Of a stretch of DNA of 64,000 nucleotides, positions 1-9,028 are shown piece after piece. The first letter of the stretch is position 1; every line of letters starts with the position of its first letter. Origin of the DNA: Duganella lactea (lineage in GTDB: Bacteria; Pseudomonadota; Gammaproteobacteria; Burkholderiales; Burkholderiaceae_D). The position numbers were made by a program, and so were the translations under genes. The notes beneath the pieces were generated by a model. The model did no database searches, was not told the DNA's origin, and saw only the letters and a list, made by a program, of their open reading frames with translations. The stretch is from positions 62,001-126,000 of the forward strand of contig NZ_WWCP01000004.1 in assembly GCF_009857505.1 (NCBI RefSeq). Direction: 5' to 3'.

Positions 1-194
1 GTAACTCGCTGAAAAAGATGGACGCCGTGCTGGTGGAGGCGCAAGCCGTGGCCTCCAACACCAAGGAAGCCACCGCTGATCTGGGCACGCTGCGCGGCGA
101 AGTGGAAAGCAGCCTGCGGCGCGTTGAGCAACTGGTCAATGAAATCAACCGCAAATGGCCGTTCAAGCGCGATACGGAGATCAAGCTGCCATGA
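1..194 (+). CDS. MlaD-family (MCE) lipid transport protein, C-terminal fragment
   Basis: Only the last 63 codons are in the window; the reading frame begins at base 3 and ends with TGA at 192-194. The fragment is an amphipathic helix rich in Ala, Glu and Lys that ends with the sequence NEINRKWPFKRDTEIKLP. That ending is typical of the long MCE/MlaD proteins of Burkholderiales, which form the periplasmic substrate-binding ring of an ABC-type phospholipid transporter. The stop overlaps the ATG of the next gene (ATGA), so the two are translationally coupled. The MCE domain itself lies outside the window, so the family call rests on the tail and the neighbour. Confidence 0.6.
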   Translation, partial: NSLKKMDAVLVEAQAVASNTKEATADLGTLRGEVESSLRRVEQLVNEINRKWPFKRDTEIKLP

Positions 195-838
195 AGAAGA
201 CCATCTTAATCGCCGCCGTGCTGCTGGCCGGCTGTGGCAACACCCCGCCGGTGCCGGACTGGCAAATGAACGCCAAAAACGGCATCGACCGCGCCACCGA
301 CGCCTACATGGAGGGCAAGGCCAACCTGGAAGCGGCCGAATACCAGCGCGCCCGCGCAGCCTTGTCCAGCACCGGCAAGGTCGATCTGATCATCCGGGCA
401 GAATTGACGCGGTGCGCCGCGCGTGTGGCCTCGCTGGTGTTTGAGGACTGCGCCGGCTACGACAAGCTGGCGCAGGACGCCGCCCCTACAGAGCGCGCCT
501 ATGCCGCCTATCTGGCCGGCCGCGCCAGCGCCGCCGACATCGCGCTGCTGCCACCGCAGCACCAGGCGGTGGCGGCGGCCACCAGCGACGCGACCGCCGC
601 CAGCGCCGTGCAAGCCATCGCCGATCCGCTGGCCAGGCTGGTCGCCAGCGGCGTGATGCTCCGCAGTGGCAAAGCCAGCCCGCCACTACTGGCGAACGCG
701 GTGGACACCGCCTCCGCCCAGGGCTGGCGCCGGCCGTTGCTGGCCTGGCTGGGTGTGCAGGCGATGCGCGCCGAGCAGGCGGGCGACGCCGCCGAGGCGC
801 AACGCATACGCCGCCGCATCGCGCTAGTCACCCAGTGA
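191..838 (+). CDS. small lipoprotein coupled to the MlaD-type transporter
   Basis: The protein is 215 residues. It begins with a lipoprotein signal peptide, MKKTILIAAVLLAGC, with lipobox LLAGC and the acylated Cys at residue 15. I chose the ATG at 191 because it gives a clean signal peptide and overlaps the upstream stop; the in-frame ATG at 155 would put 12 charged residues in front. The mature part is Ala-rich and probably all-helical, possibly TPR-like, and I recognise no catalytic motif. Its position as last gene of an MCE operon suggests an outer-membrane accessory to lipid transport, which is inference from context. The gene ends 7 bases before the convergent chemoreceptor gene. Confidence 0.75.
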   Translation: MKKTILIAAVLLAGCGNTPPVPDWQMNAKNGIDRATDAYMEGKANLEAAEYQRARAALSSTGKVDLIIRAELTRCAARVASLVFEDCAGYDKLAQDAAPTERAYAAYLAGRASAADIALLPPQHQAVAAATSDATAASAVQAIADPLARLVASGVMLRSGKASPPLLANAVDTASAQGWRRPLLAWLGVQAMRAEQAGDAAEAQRIRRRIALVTQ

Positions 839-845
839 GCCGGTC

Positions 846-2498
846 CTAGACCGCGCGCAGACGCAGCGCTGGTTTGCGCGGCGCGCTGACGCTGGCGCCG
901 GCACCGCCGGCGGACGACACGGCGACGCTCGCCGACGCGTCGAGCTTGAAGACGCCGACCACCTGCTCCAGATGCCGCGCCTGATCCTGCATGGATTCGG
1001 AGGCGGCAGCGGCCTGCTCGACCAGCGCGGCATTTTGCTGGGTGGCGCCGTCCATTTCCGCGATCGCCTGGTTGATCTGCATGATGCCGGCTTCCTGCTC
1101 GGTGCTGGCGGCCGTGATCTCGCTCATGATGTCGGTCACGCGCCGCACGCTGGCGACGATTTCATCCATCGTGCTGCCGGCGTCCGCCACCAGCCGGGTG
1201 CCGGTTTCGACCTTGCCGACCGAATCATCGATCAGCGTCTTGATTTCCTTGGCGGCGGTGGCCGAGCGGTGCGCCAGACTGCGGACTTCGCTGGCGACCA
1301 CGGCGAAGCCACGACCCTGCTCACCGGCGCGGGCGGCTTCGACCGCCGCGTTCAGCGCCAGGATATTGGTCTGGAACGCGATCCCATCGATCACGCCGAT
1401 GATGTCGGCAATCTGCTTGGCGGAGCTGTTAATTTCCGTCATCGTGCTGACCACATTGGACACCACGCTGCTGCCGCGCAGCGCCACATCGGCGGCACTG
1501 CCCGCCAGACCGGTGGCCTGGCGCGCATTGTCGGCGTTCTGCTTGACGGTGGAGGTCAGCTCCTCCATTGACGAGGCGGTTTCTTCGAGCGAACTGGCTT
1601 GCTGTTCGGTACGCGACGACAGGTCCAGGTTGCCGGTGGCGATTTCCTCGCTGGCCGAGGCTATCGTCACCGTGCCGCGGCGCACGTCGGTGATGATGTC
1701 GTGCAGACGCTGGATAAAACCGTTGAGCGACGTCGCCACCTGGCCGAATTCGGCCGACAGCACCGGCAAGCGGTAAGTCAGGTCGCCGTCGCCGCTGCGC
1801 AGGTCTTCGGTGGCGTGCAGAATCGCCCGCAGCGGCGTCAACACCATGCGCGCCAGCAGCACCGCCAGCAGAATCGACAGCGACAGCGCCAGCATGCCGC
1901 CCCCCACCAGGGTGGCGCTGGTGGCGCTTCTCAGCACGGCGGCGTTTTTGCCGCGCTCGACCAGCAGCACCCGCTCCGCATCCACCAGTTCACTGATCAG
2001 GACACGCATCTGGTCCATCGTGGCTTTTCCCTTGGCCGACTGCTCAAAGGCCACCACCGCCTGCATTTTAGCGCTGTCTTCATTGGCGGCCTTGCGCAAG
2101 GCGATCGCCGGTTCGGCGGCGGCAGCAAGCCATTGCTGCTGCAACTCCTCGATTTTTTTCAGGCGCGCCTGCTGCTTCTCATTGTTGGCGGTGAGCGAAC
2201 GCGCCTTCGCCAGATTCTCCTTGAACGCCACCTTGCCGTTATCGTACGGTTCCAGCGATGCGCTGGCGCCAGTCAAGGCATAGCCGCGCTCGCCGGTTTC
2301 CATATTGATCAGGCTTTCCAGCACGTTCTGGCTGGCGCCCAGCACTTCATACGTGTGAACGTTCCAGTCGTTGGCCTGATTCAGTTTGCTGAAATTGGTA
2401 TACGCCACAGTCAAAAGCACCAGCAGTATGGCGACAATCAGGCCAAAGCCCGCATACAAACGTGTGGCGATCCCGAACTGGGCAGTTGAAGTTTTCAT
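846..2498 (-). CDS. methyl-accepting chemotaxis protein with CHASE3 sensor domain
   Basis: This 550-residue chemoreceptor has an N-terminal membrane helix (about residues 11-31), then a periplasmic CHASE3-like helical domain (motif [12 protein letters not shown]), a second membrane helix (about 190-212), a HAMP linker and a long cytoplasmic signalling domain. The hairpin tip ([20 protein letters not shown]) that contacts CheA and CheW is well conserved. I see no C-terminal pentapeptide for CheR/CheB docking. The ATG at 2498 follows a CAGGAA ribosome site; an in-frame upstream ATG at 2543 adds 15 residues that do not fit the family. The gene is monocistronic and convergent with the lipoprotein gene. 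The ligand cannot be told from sequence. Confidence 0.92.
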   Translation of the reverse strand: MKTSTAQFGIATRLYAGFGLIVAILLVLLTVAYTNFSKLNQANDWNVHTYEVLGASQNVLESLINMETGERGYALTGASASLEPYDNGKVAFKENLAKARSLTANNEKQQARLKKIEELQQQWLAAAAEPAIALRKAANEDSAKMQAVVAFEQSAKGKATMDQMRVLISELVDAERVLLVERGKNAAVLRSATSATLVGGGMLALSLSILLAVLLARMVLTPLRAILHATEDLRSGDGDLTYRLPVLSAEFGQVATSLNGFIQRLHDIITDVRRGTVTIASASEEIATGNLDLSSRTEQQASSLEETASSMEELTSTVKQNADNARQATGLAGSAADVALRGSSVVSNVVSTMTEINSSAKQIADIIGVIDGIAFQTNILALNAAVEAARAGEQGRGFAVVASEVRSLAHRSATAAKEIKTLIDDSVGKVETGTRLVADAGSTMDEIVASVRRVTDIMSEITAASTEQEAGIMQINQAIAEMDGATQQNAALVEQAAAASESMQDQARHLEQVVGVFKLDASASVAVSSAGGAGASVSAPRKPALRLRAV

Positions 2499-2743
2499 AA
2501 TATTTTCCTGCAGGAATGGGTGGATTCGAGGTTCGCATAGCACGTCGTCGCGCTACGCGACAAACAACCAACACGGCAGCGGTTAGGCCATGCGCCATGC
2601 GGTGGACGCATGACTGATCGATCCGTTACCTCCCCCTCAACGACAAACACACGATATGGTGCAGGCGGAACGGCTAGGAGAGGCACAAGTAAGATAGCTT
2701 CATTATCGCGCCAAAAGATTCCATATTGCAATTGAATTTATTT

Positions 2744-2770
2744 TTGTGTTGTATCCGAGTCGGTTAGAAT
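2744..2770 (+). promoter_or_regulatory. candidate promoter of the nucleoside hydrolase gene
   Basis: The 299-base divergent gap between the chemoreceptor (ends 2498 on the left) and the hydrolase (2798) holds no gene that I can see. Just before the hydrolase it is AT-rich. TTGTGT at 2744-2749 and TAGAAT at 2765-2770 are spaced 15 bases apart, slightly short for a sigma-70 promoter, and would give a leader of about 20 bases with an AAGGA ribosome site. The match is weak. Confidence 0.3.
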
Positions 2771-2797
2771 CGGCCTCCTCACTGATCAAGGAACACC

Positions 2798-3760
2798 ATG
2801 CCTTACTACCTCGCCCGCCCGCTGCGCGGGCTGTTCACCGCGCTGGCGCTGTCGTGCGCCATGCTGGCACAGGCAGCGCCACAAAAAGTCATCGTCGACC
2901 TGGACATCGGCGACGACATCGACGACGCCTTCGCCGTCGGCCTGCTGCTGCAAAGCCCGGAAATCGACATCATCGGCATCACCACCGCCTGGGGCGACAC
3001 CGCGCTGCGCGCGCAACTGCTGGAGCGCATGCTGCGCGAAACAGGCCACAGCCAGATCCCGGTGGCGCAGGGCATCGCCACCAGCGGCAACCCGCAGCCG
3101 TTCACTCAGGCGCGCTACGCCCAGCGCGGCAAGCTGCCGGCCAAAATCGACGCGGTCGATTTCCTGCTGGAGCAGATCAAACGCCAGCCTGGCCAGATCA
3201 CGCTGCTGGCCCTCGGCCCGCTGACCAACGTCGGCGCCGCCATCGGACGCGACGCCGCCACCTTCGGCCAGTTGAAACAGGTGGTCATGATGGGCGGATC
3301 GGTACGCAGCGGTTACCGCAAGTCACAATACGTGCCATCGCGTCCGGTCGACAAGGAATACAACATCGCCTCTGACATCGCCGGCGCGCAACAGCTGTTC
3401 ACCGCCGGCGTGCCGATCGTGATGATGCCGGTCGACTCGACCCAGATCCGCCTCGATGAAGTGGAACGCAACGCCCTGCTCGGCCACGGCTCGCCGGTGA
3501 CCGACGCCATGGCGCTGCTGTACCACCAGTGGATCAACGCCTACCAACCCTGGTCCAGCAATATGCCCTCGCTGTTCGACGTGGTGCCGGTGGCGTGGTT
3601 GATCGATCCGGCGGTCTGCCCGACCACGCCGCTGCGCATCGTCGTCGATAACGACGGCTACACCCGCGAGCGGCCGGGCAAACCGAACGCGCAAGTGTGC
3701 CTGGCCTCGGACCAGAAGCGCTTCTTCGACATCATGATGCCGCGGCTGCTGAAGGATTAA
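2798..3760 (+). CDS. exported nucleoside hydrolase (IUNH family)
   Basis: The 320-residue protein has a signal peptide (about residues 1-26, ending AQAAP), so it should act in the periplasm. Residues 31-43 carry the calcium- and ribose-binding signature of inosine-uridine-preferring nucleoside hydrolases, here DLDIGDDIDDAF. A later segment, LLALGPLTNVGAA, and the VVMMGGSV strand are also typical. The family cleaves the N-glycosidic bond of ribonucleosides to give a free base and ribose, a salvage or nutrient role. An AAGGA ribosome site precedes the ATG. The SUI1-type gene follows after 5 bases, so the two may share a transcript although their roles look unrelated. Confidence 0.88.
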   Translation: MPYYLARPLRGLFTALALSCAMLAQAAPQKVIVDLDIGDDIDDAFAVGLLLQSPEIDIIGITTAWGDTALRAQLLERMLRETGHSQIPVAQGIATSGNPQPFTQARYAQRGKLPAKIDAVDFLLEQIKRQPGQITLLALGPLTNVGAAIGRDAATFGQLKQVVMMGGSVRSGYRKSQYVPSRPVDKEYNIASDIAGAQQLFTAGVPIVMMPVDSTQIRLDEVERNALLGHGSPVTDAMALLYHQWINAYQPWSSNMPSLFDVVPVAWLIDPAVCPTTPLRIVVDNDGYTRERPGKPNAQVCLASDQKRFFDIMMPRLLKD

Positions 3761-3765
3761 GCGCC

Positions 3766-4110
3766 ATGGCCCTCGTCTACTCCACCGAAACGGGGCGAAT
3801 CTGCCCCGACTGCCGCAAGCCGTTGAACGACTGCGGCTGCAAGGCCGCCGCCAGGGCCAAACCGGCAGGCGACGGCAATGTGCGCGTGGCGCGCGAATCC
3901 AAGGGGCGCGGCGGCAAAACCGTGACACTGGTGCGCGGTCTGCCGCTGGACGCCGAGGCGCTGGCGGCGCTGGGCAAGCAACTGCGCAGCGCCTGCGGCT
4001 CGGGCGGCACTGTCAAGGATGGCGTGCTGGAAATCCAGGGCGACCACTGCGAACGCGTGATGGCCGAGCTGACCAAACTCGGTCACAAGCCGAAACGCGT
4101 CGGCGGTTAA
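3766..4110 (+). CDS. yciH: SUI1/eIF1-type translation factor (YciH-like)
   Basis: This 114-residue protein has the bacterial YciH layout. A short N-terminal segment with paired cysteines (CPDCRKPLNDCGC, residues 12-24) may bind zinc. A basic linker follows, then a SUI1 fold with the RGGKTVTLVRGL strand near residue 50 and the GTVKDGVLEIQGDH segment near residue 85. Bacterial YciH proteins resemble eukaryotic initiation factor 1 and are thought to influence start-site fidelity or stress translation. The start at 3766 gives the usual N-terminus; a longer in-frame start at 3697 lies inside the hydrolase gene. The gene ends overlapping by 4 bases the convergent isochorismatase gene. Confidence 0.85.
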   Translation: MALVYSTETGRICPDCRKPLNDCGCKAAARAKPAGDGNVRVARESKGRGGKTVTLVRGLPLDAEALAALGKQLRSACGSGGTVKDGVLEIQGDHCERVMAELTKLGHKPKRVGG

Positions 4111-4718
4111 TTTCTCTTCGCGCGCTGGACCGACAGATAGACGTTGTCGCGCTCCAGCGCCGTCCCCGCGCACATCGCCGTGATCCACTGGTCGGTAGTG
4201 CCCACCGCCGCGAAGCCGGAATGGAACACCGTGCTGAAAACCCGATGTATCTCTTCCGCGCTCGCCTTGCCGGCCGCGTTCTCATAGGATGGCGAGCCGC
4301 TGGCGTCCGACAGAAACTCCACTGCCAGTCCCTTGTGCGACGCCTCGTAGATGGTCGCCGCGTCGCAGTTGTGCGTCATGTAGCCGACGATGGTCAGCGT
4401 GTCGATGCGATGGTCGGCGATCCATTGTTCCAGGTCGGTGCCGGTGAACACGCTGGCGTAGGTCTTGTTGATATGGTGATTCGACGGGCGTCCGGCGATT
4501 TCGTCATGCAGCCGCCATGCCGGTGAACCCTTGGCGAAGATCGGCGACTGTTCGGGCGCGTCGTGCTGCACCACCACCACCGGGATGTCGGCGGCGCGGG
4601 CCGCATCCATGGCGCGGATGATATTCGGCAGCGAGACATCCAGCGGCGGGTATGCAATCTTCATAGTTCCGTTGAAGTATTCGTTTTGCACATCAATGAC
4701 GATCAGGGCACGGCGCAT
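4107..4718 (-). CDS. cysteine hydrolase of the isochorismatase family
   Basis: The 203-residue protein has the isochorismatase-like fold. The catalytic Asp lies in ALIVIDVQNEYF (Asp9), a Lys in HHINKTYASVF, and the nucleophilic Cys in GYMTHNCDAATIYEAS. Relatives hydrolyse isochorismate, nicotinamide, carbamoyl compounds or other amides, so the substrate is open. The ATG at 4718 has a strong AGGAG site 7 bases upstream; a longer in-frame start at 4832 would overlap the divergent regulator. The divergent GlxA-type regulator 97 bases away is a likely controller of this gene, inferred from position. Confidence 0.88.
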   Translation of the reverse strand: MRRALIVIDVQNEYFNGTMKIAYPPLDVSLPNIIRAMDAARAADIPVVVVQHDAPEQSPIFAKGSPAWRLHDEIAGRPSNHHINKTYASVFTGTDLEQWIADHRIDTLTIVGYMTHNCDAATIYEASHKGLAVEFLSDASGSPSYENAAGKASAEEIHRVFSTVFHSGFAAVGTTDQWITAMCAGTALERDNVYLSVQRAKRN

Positions 4719-4803
4719 GATTCTTCTCCTGTTTGGGTTGCGATGAGCGACATTGTGCGCGCGCTGGCGCTCCCGCGACAGCGGCCCGAAGGCACATATA
4801 CGA

Positions 4804-4809
4804 TACAAT
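4804..4809 (+). promoter_or_regulatory. -10-like hexamer TACAAT, 6 bases before the GlxA-type ATG
   Basis: TACAAT lies 6 bases before the ATG at 4816 and no ribosome binding site lies between them. A transcript started from this hexamer would begin at or next to the start codon and so be leaderless. No good -35 hexamer is visible 17 bases upstream. The same spacing recurs at three other genes of this window. Confidence 0.4.
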
Positions 4810-4815
4810 CGGGCC

Positions 4816-5769
4816 ATGCACTCGCCCGCCACCCAACGTTATCGGATCGCCGTGATCGCCTTCGACGGCATCACGCCCTTTCATCTGTCCGTGCCGGGCA
4901 TGGTGTTCCGTGACGCGGCGTTCGATCTCAAGATCTGCTCCCCGGACCCGTCACCGCTGCGCACCACCGGCGGCTTTGACATCTCGGTGCGGCACGGACT
5001 GGCGGCGGTGAGCCGCGCGGACATCATCATCCTGCCGACCTGGCATGACGACTGCCGCGACGCGCCGCCCGCCCTGCTGCAAGCGTTGCGCCGCGCCCAC
5101 CAGCGCGGCGCGCGCATCGTCGGCCTGTGCCTGGGCGCCTTCCCGCTGGCGCAGGCCGGCCTGCTCGATGGCCACCGCGCCACCACCCACTGGGGATTTG
5201 CCGACACGCTGGCCGAGCGCTATCCGGCCATCGCCGTGGATCGTGAAGTGCTGTACGTGGATGACGAGGTGCTGACCTCCGCCGGCGTGGCGGCGGGGCT
5301 GGACTGCTGCCTGCATCTGCTGCGCCAGCTGCGCGGCGCCGAAGCGGCCAATCACGTCGCACGCCAGTTGGTGGTGGCGCCGCACCGGCAAGGCGGCCAA
5401 GCGCAGTTCATCGAGCGTCCGGTGCCGGTCAGCGGCAGCGACGGCCGTTTTACGCAGGTGTTGGAGTGGGTCAATCAGCGGCTGGCCGATCATCACAACA
5501 TCGACGCGCTGGCGGCGCGGGCGGCCATGAGCCGGCGCAATTTCACCCGTCACTTCCGCGACGCCACCGGTACCTCGTTCAAGCAATGGCTGCTGAACCA
5601 GCGTGTGGCGCACGCCCAGCGGCTGCTGGAACGCAGCGAGATGTCGATTGAACTGGTGGCGCAGGAAGCCGGCTTCGGCTCGACGCTGTCGTTGCGCCAG
5701 CACTTCCGCGCCACATTGCGCACGTCGCCGTCCGACTACCGGCGCCAGTTCCGCGCCGGCGCGGGCTGA
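4816..5769 (+). CDS. GlxA-type transcriptional regulator (DJ-1/PfpI domain plus AraC DNA-binding domain)
   Basis: The 317-residue protein joins an N-terminal DJ-1/PfpI-like domain (about residues 10-185, with the GLCLGAFPLAQAG nucleophile-elbow region) to a C-terminal AraC-type double helix-turn-helix (about 215-315, with MSRRNFTRHFRDATGTSFKQ and AGFGSTLSLRQHFR). Members of this group sense small amides or aldehydes and control nearby catabolic genes. The divergent isochorismatase-type hydrolase is the natural target here, which is inference. The start at 4816 is chosen because upstream codons run into the divergent gene and because of the TACAAT at 4804-4809. The RhlE gene converges 12 bases downstream. 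Confidence 0.88.
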   Translation: MHSPATQRYRIAVIAFDGITPFHLSVPGMVFRDAAFDLKICSPDPSPLRTTGGFDISVRHGLAAVSRADIIILPTWHDDCRDAPPALLQALRRAHQRGARIVGLCLGAFPLAQAGLLDGHRATTHWGFADTLAERYPAIAVDREVLYVDDEVLTSAGVAAGLDCCLHLLRQLRGAEAANHVARQLVVAPHRQGGQAQFIERPVPVSGSDGRFTQVLEWVNQRLADHHNIDALAARAAMSRRNFTRHFRDATGTSFKQWLLNQRVAHAQRLLERSEMSIELVAQEAGFGSTLSLRQHFRATLRTSPSDYRRQFRAGAG

Positions 5770-5781
5770 GCGCGCGCCGGC

Positions 5782-7038
5782 TTAACCGCCTTCCGCCTCG
5801 CCGGCGGCGGCGGCTTCCCGCAGCTTGTCCTTCTTGCTCTTGCGCTTGCCCTTGACGCCGCCGTTGACGACGTCCGTGGCGGCACTCATCGGCTGCGCGA
5901 CTTCGGTCGGCTCGAAGCCGGCGATGACTTCGCGCGGCACGCGCTGGTTCTGGCGCTTCTCGATCAGGCGGAAATGCTGCTCGGCGTCGGCGGTGATGAA
6001 ACTGATCGCCAAGCCGCTTTCGCCAGCGCGACCGGTACGTCCGATGCGGTGCGTGTAGTCGACGGCGGAACGCGGCAAATCATAGTTGACCACCGCCGGC
6101 AGGCGCGCGATGTCGATGCCGCGCGCGGCGACATCGGTCGCCACCAGCACTTGCAGGTAGCCGGTGCGGAAATCGGTCAGCGTCTGGGTGCGGGCGCCCT
6201 GGCTCAGCTCACCGTGGAACGAGGCGGCGTGGATGCCGTTGCGGCGCAGTTTATCGGCGACATGGTCGGAAGCGTATTTGGTGGCGACAAACACCATCAC
6301 GCCGCGCCACTTGTGCTGCTCGATCAGATGCTTGAGCAGCATGGTCCGGCGCGGCACATCGACGCTGATGGCGCGCTGTGTGATCGCCGGCTCGCAGGAC
6401 GCCTCGGACAACACCTCGATGCGGGTCGGCTCGCGCAGCAGGCGGTCGGCCAGCTTCTGCACCGCCGGCGGGAAGGTCGCCGAGAAGAACAGGTTCTGAC
6501 GCTGCGCCGGCAGCAGTGCCAGGATGCGATGCAATTCCTCGCTGAAGCCCAGGTCCAGCAGGCGGTCCGCCTCGTCCAGCACCAGCATCGCGGTCTGCTC
6601 GATGCGCACCGCGTTGTGGTCGATCAGGTCCAGCAGGCGACCCGGCGTGGCGACCAGGATGTCGGTGCCGCCGCGCAGCGCCAGCATCTGCGGGTTGATC
6701 GAAACGCCGCCAAACACCACCTGCACCTTGTAGGTGGTCGGCAGCATCGACACCAGCTGGCGCACCGACTCGCCCACCTGCGCCGCCAGTTCACGCGTCG
6801 GCACCAGGATCAGGCCATGCAGGCGGCGCGGGCCGCCGCGCTTGGCCAGCAGCGTTTGCAGCATCGGCAGCGCGAAGGCGGCGGTTTTGCCGGAACCGGT
6901 TTGCGCCGCGCCCAGCACGTCGCCGCCGCGCAGGATCGCCGGAATGGCGGCGCGCTGAATCGCAGTCGGCTCTTGATAGCCGATTTCGGTGATGGCGTTG
7001 AGCAGGGAGGGAGCGAGGCCCAGGGTGGAGAAGGACAT
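5782..7038 (-). CDS. rhlE: DEAD-box RNA helicase, RhlE type
   Basis: The 418-residue protein carries all DEAD-box motifs in order: the Q motif (YQEPTAIQRAAIP), motif I AQTGSGKT, Ia PTRELAAQ, Ib TPGRLLDL, II DEAD in VLDEADRLLDLGF, III SAT, V ATDVAARGID and VI HRIGRTGRAG. A short basic tail (GKRKSKKDKLREA) follows. RhlE-type helicases remodel structured RNA in ribosome assembly and mRNA decay. The start MSFSTLGLAPSLL at 7038 is the usual family N-terminus; a longer in-frame start at 7167 gives 43 unrelated residues. RhlE is the closest family by length and motifs, but other DEAD-box subfamilies cannot be excluded. Confidence 0.9.
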   Translation of the reverse strand: MSFSTLGLAPSLLNAITEIGYQEPTAIQRAAIPAILRGGDVLGAAQTGSGKTAAFALPMLQTLLAKRGGPRRLHGLILVPTRELAAQVGESVRQLVSMLPTTYKVQVVFGGVSINPQMLALRGGTDILVATPGRLLDLIDHNAVRIEQTAMLVLDEADRLLDLGFSEELHRILALLPAQRQNLFFSATFPPAVQKLADRLLREPTRIEVLSEASCEPAITQRAISVDVPRRTMLLKHLIEQHKWRGVMVFVATKYASDHVADKLRRNGIHAASFHGELSQGARTQTLTDFRTGYLQVLVATDVAARGIDIARLPAVVNYDLPRSAVDYTHRIGRTGRAGESGLAISFITADAEQHFRLIEKRQNQRVPREVIAGFEPTEVAQPMSAATDVVNGGVKGKRKSKKDKLREAAAAGEAEGG

Positions 7039-7129
7039 ATCGGCCTGAATTCTTTGAGTGAGGGCGACAGTATAAAGCATGCCAGCGGCACCCACCCCGC
7101 AGGCATCGCCGCCCACACCAAGGGCGCGG

Positions 7130-8941
7130 CTATTTAAAGCAGTTCTCGCGCGGCGGACGCTCGGCATTCAGCGGCACCCGTTGACCATCGATTTCCAGCT
7201 CCTTGAAGCGCGGCGCGGCCAGCGTGAATTCGCCCTTGCGCAGCTTTTCAACCAGCGGCTTGCAAGCGGCGTCACGGTAATCCAGCGTGGCGGCCACGCT
7301 CCACTTGCCATCGCCATCTTCCGCGTACAACCGGCCGCCAAACGCATTCTTTTTTTCTATCAGCAGCACCTCGGGCTTGCCGTCGCCGTCCGCATCAAAC
7401 ACAAAGGCATCGCACTTCCCTTCCCTGGTGCTCAGGCAGGACGGCTTTTGATCGTCCCGCGTATCGTCCCATTTCTGCGCCAGGAATCCCGTCGGCACCG
7501 GCGCGCCGGCCGGCCACACAGTCAGGTTGTCAGCCACCGACACCGGCGCGGTCGAGCGCACCGGCAGCTTCCATCGGTCCTTGTCGTCCTGCGCCAGCAT
7601 GGCTTTGGCGCCCGCCTGCAGCACCGCCGCATCCGGACCGGTGGCGCGCGTCAGCTCCTGCAGGGCGGCGCGGCCATAACGTCCACCCTCGTAACGCAGA
7701 TAATGGAAATCGAAATCGGCGGCGGCCACCTTGCCCTGGGCCAGCCGCGCCATCTGGCTTTGCACGCCGATGCGCGCCGGGTCGGCGATCGGCGTAAAGA
7801 GCGCCAGCAGCACCGCCAGCACCAGGAAGGCGGTGTAGATGTTCACGGTGGTCAGCGGCTGCAACCATGTGTCGTACTCATAAGCCGCCCACAGGTAGCC
7901 GACGGCATAGCAGGTGGTCACCAGCAGATAGGCGGCGGCCATCACGCGGTCGGCGGTCCAGCCGTACTGCACCACCCGCAAGCCCAGCGCGTAGATGCCG
8001 ACCATGATCACCGGCAGGATCAGGATGGCCGCGGTACGCGCGCCCACCCGCAGCGGCAAGGCGACAATCGCCTCGCCGTTCTGGAAGGCGGCGTTGATCA
8101 GCACCAGCAGCACGGTGGCCGCCACCAGCAGCACGGCGGTGGCGTGACGCGTTTCCCACAGCGCCGTCAGACCGGTGAACGGCAGCGTGCAGATAAAGCC
8201 CGTCACCAGCACCACCGCCACCGGCAAAATCCACGATAGCAGCACCAGCAACAACGTGCGGATGCCGCGCACGATGGCCGGCCGCACGTCCGTCACATGC
8301 ATCGCACACGAGAAGGCGGTGCAGATCACCGGCACATTGAACCAGGATTGCTGCAGCAGCTCGCGCAGGAAGCGCAGCTTGACCAGCATGAACAGCTCCG
8401 CGCCCAACCACAACACCAGGAACAGTGCGCCGACGAAGAACACGGAAAACAACAGTTGTATAGCCAGCTTCCAGGCGGTTTCAAAATAGCCGTTGTAGCT
8501 GGCGATGCGCCGCCCCTCGTGCGCCCCGGCCATCACCATCGCATGGGCGATGAAGAAGAAGGCGGCGCTGTACAGCAGCAGCGGCGCCGACGGCGACCAC
8601 ACCGATTGATACCGCCAGCGCGGCAGCAACAGGTCCGCGTGCAGCCCGCGCCACACGTCATGCTGGGCGAACACCAGCAGCACCAGCAGCGCCGCCACCA
8701 GCCAGTAGCCGACCTTGCGCAGCGTCAGGTGCCCCAGGCTGGACACCAGCAACACCGGCCATATCAGCAGCACCATCATCAGCGGCACCATTACATAGGC
8801 CGACGTGGCCGGCCAGGCGCTGTCGCGCGCGGCCGCGTATAGCCAATACAACAGCAATCCCTGCGCCAGCCCTATGGCCAGCCGCGCCGCCATCACCTTG
8901 CGGCTGACTTGCGCCTCCAGCACGATCTCGTTTTCCGCCAT
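7130..8941 (-). CDS. DUF4153 integral membrane protein
   Basis: The 603-residue protein has about a dozen hydrophobic helices in its first 400 residues and a soluble C-terminal domain of about 190 residues. The membrane part fits DUF4153, a family of unknown function. The C-terminal part contains FVFDADGDGKPEVLLIEKK, which resembles a calcium-binding FG-GAP/EF-type Asp-rich loop and is likely outside the cytoplasm. A GAGAGA ribosome site precedes the ATG. The gene is divergent from dapC with 87 bases between them. No function can be given. Confidence 0.75.
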   Translation of the reverse strand: MAENEIVLEAQVSRKVMAARLAIGLAQGLLLYWLYAAARDSAWPATSAYVMVPLMMVLLIWPVLLVSSLGHLTLRKVGYWLVAALLVLLVFAQHDVWRGLHADLLLPRWRYQSVWSPSAPLLLYSAAFFFIAHAMVMAGAHEGRRIASYNGYFETAWKLAIQLLFSVFFVGALFLVLWLGAELFMLVKLRFLRELLQQSWFNVPVICTAFSCAMHVTDVRPAIVRGIRTLLLVLLSWILPVAVVLVTGFICTLPFTGLTALWETRHATAVLLVAATVLLVLINAAFQNGEAIVALPLRVGARTAAILILPVIMVGIYALGLRVVQYGWTADRVMAAAYLLVTTCYAVGYLWAAYEYDTWLQPLTTVNIYTAFLVLAVLLALFTPIADPARIGVQSQMARLAQGKVAAADFDFHYLRYEGGRYGRAALQELTRATGPDAAVLQAGAKAMLAQDDKDRWKLPVRSTAPVSVADNLTVWPAGAPVPTGFLAQKWDDTRDDQKPSCLSTREGKCDAFVFDADGDGKPEVLLIEKKNAFGGRLYAEDGDGKWSVAATLDYRDAACKPLVEKLRKGEFTLAAPRFKELEIDGQRVPLNAERPPRENCFK

Positions 8942-9014
8942 TCTCTCAACCTGTGATTGTGAATCCGTATAGTTTAATAATTTAGCATGAATGTCCGCGC
9001 ACGCGTCAAGGCGC

Positions 9015-9020
9015 TATAAT
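9015..9020 (+). promoter_or_regulatory. perfect -10 hexamer TATAAT upstream of dapC
   Basis: TATAAT lies 8 bases before the dapC ATG at 9029. An AAGGA ribosome site (9022-9026) sits between the hexamer and the start codon, so transcription from here would leave that site outside the mRNA. Either the true promoter lies further upstream in the 87-base divergent gap or the transcript is leaderless. The -35 region is poor. Confidence 0.3.
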
Positions 9021-9028
9021 CAAGGACT

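Noticed and set aside
2702..2735. Sigma-28-like motif on the minus strand (CGCGATAA) upstream of the chemoreceptor
   Set aside because: Only 6 of 8 bases match the -10 and no TAAA lies at the right distance; it is also about 200 bases from the start.
9015..9028. dapC as a fifth leaderless gene with TATAAT before the ATG
   Set aside because: Spacing is 8 rather than 6 and an AAGGA ribosome site lies between the hexamer and the ATG, so a normal leader from an upstream promoter is as likely.
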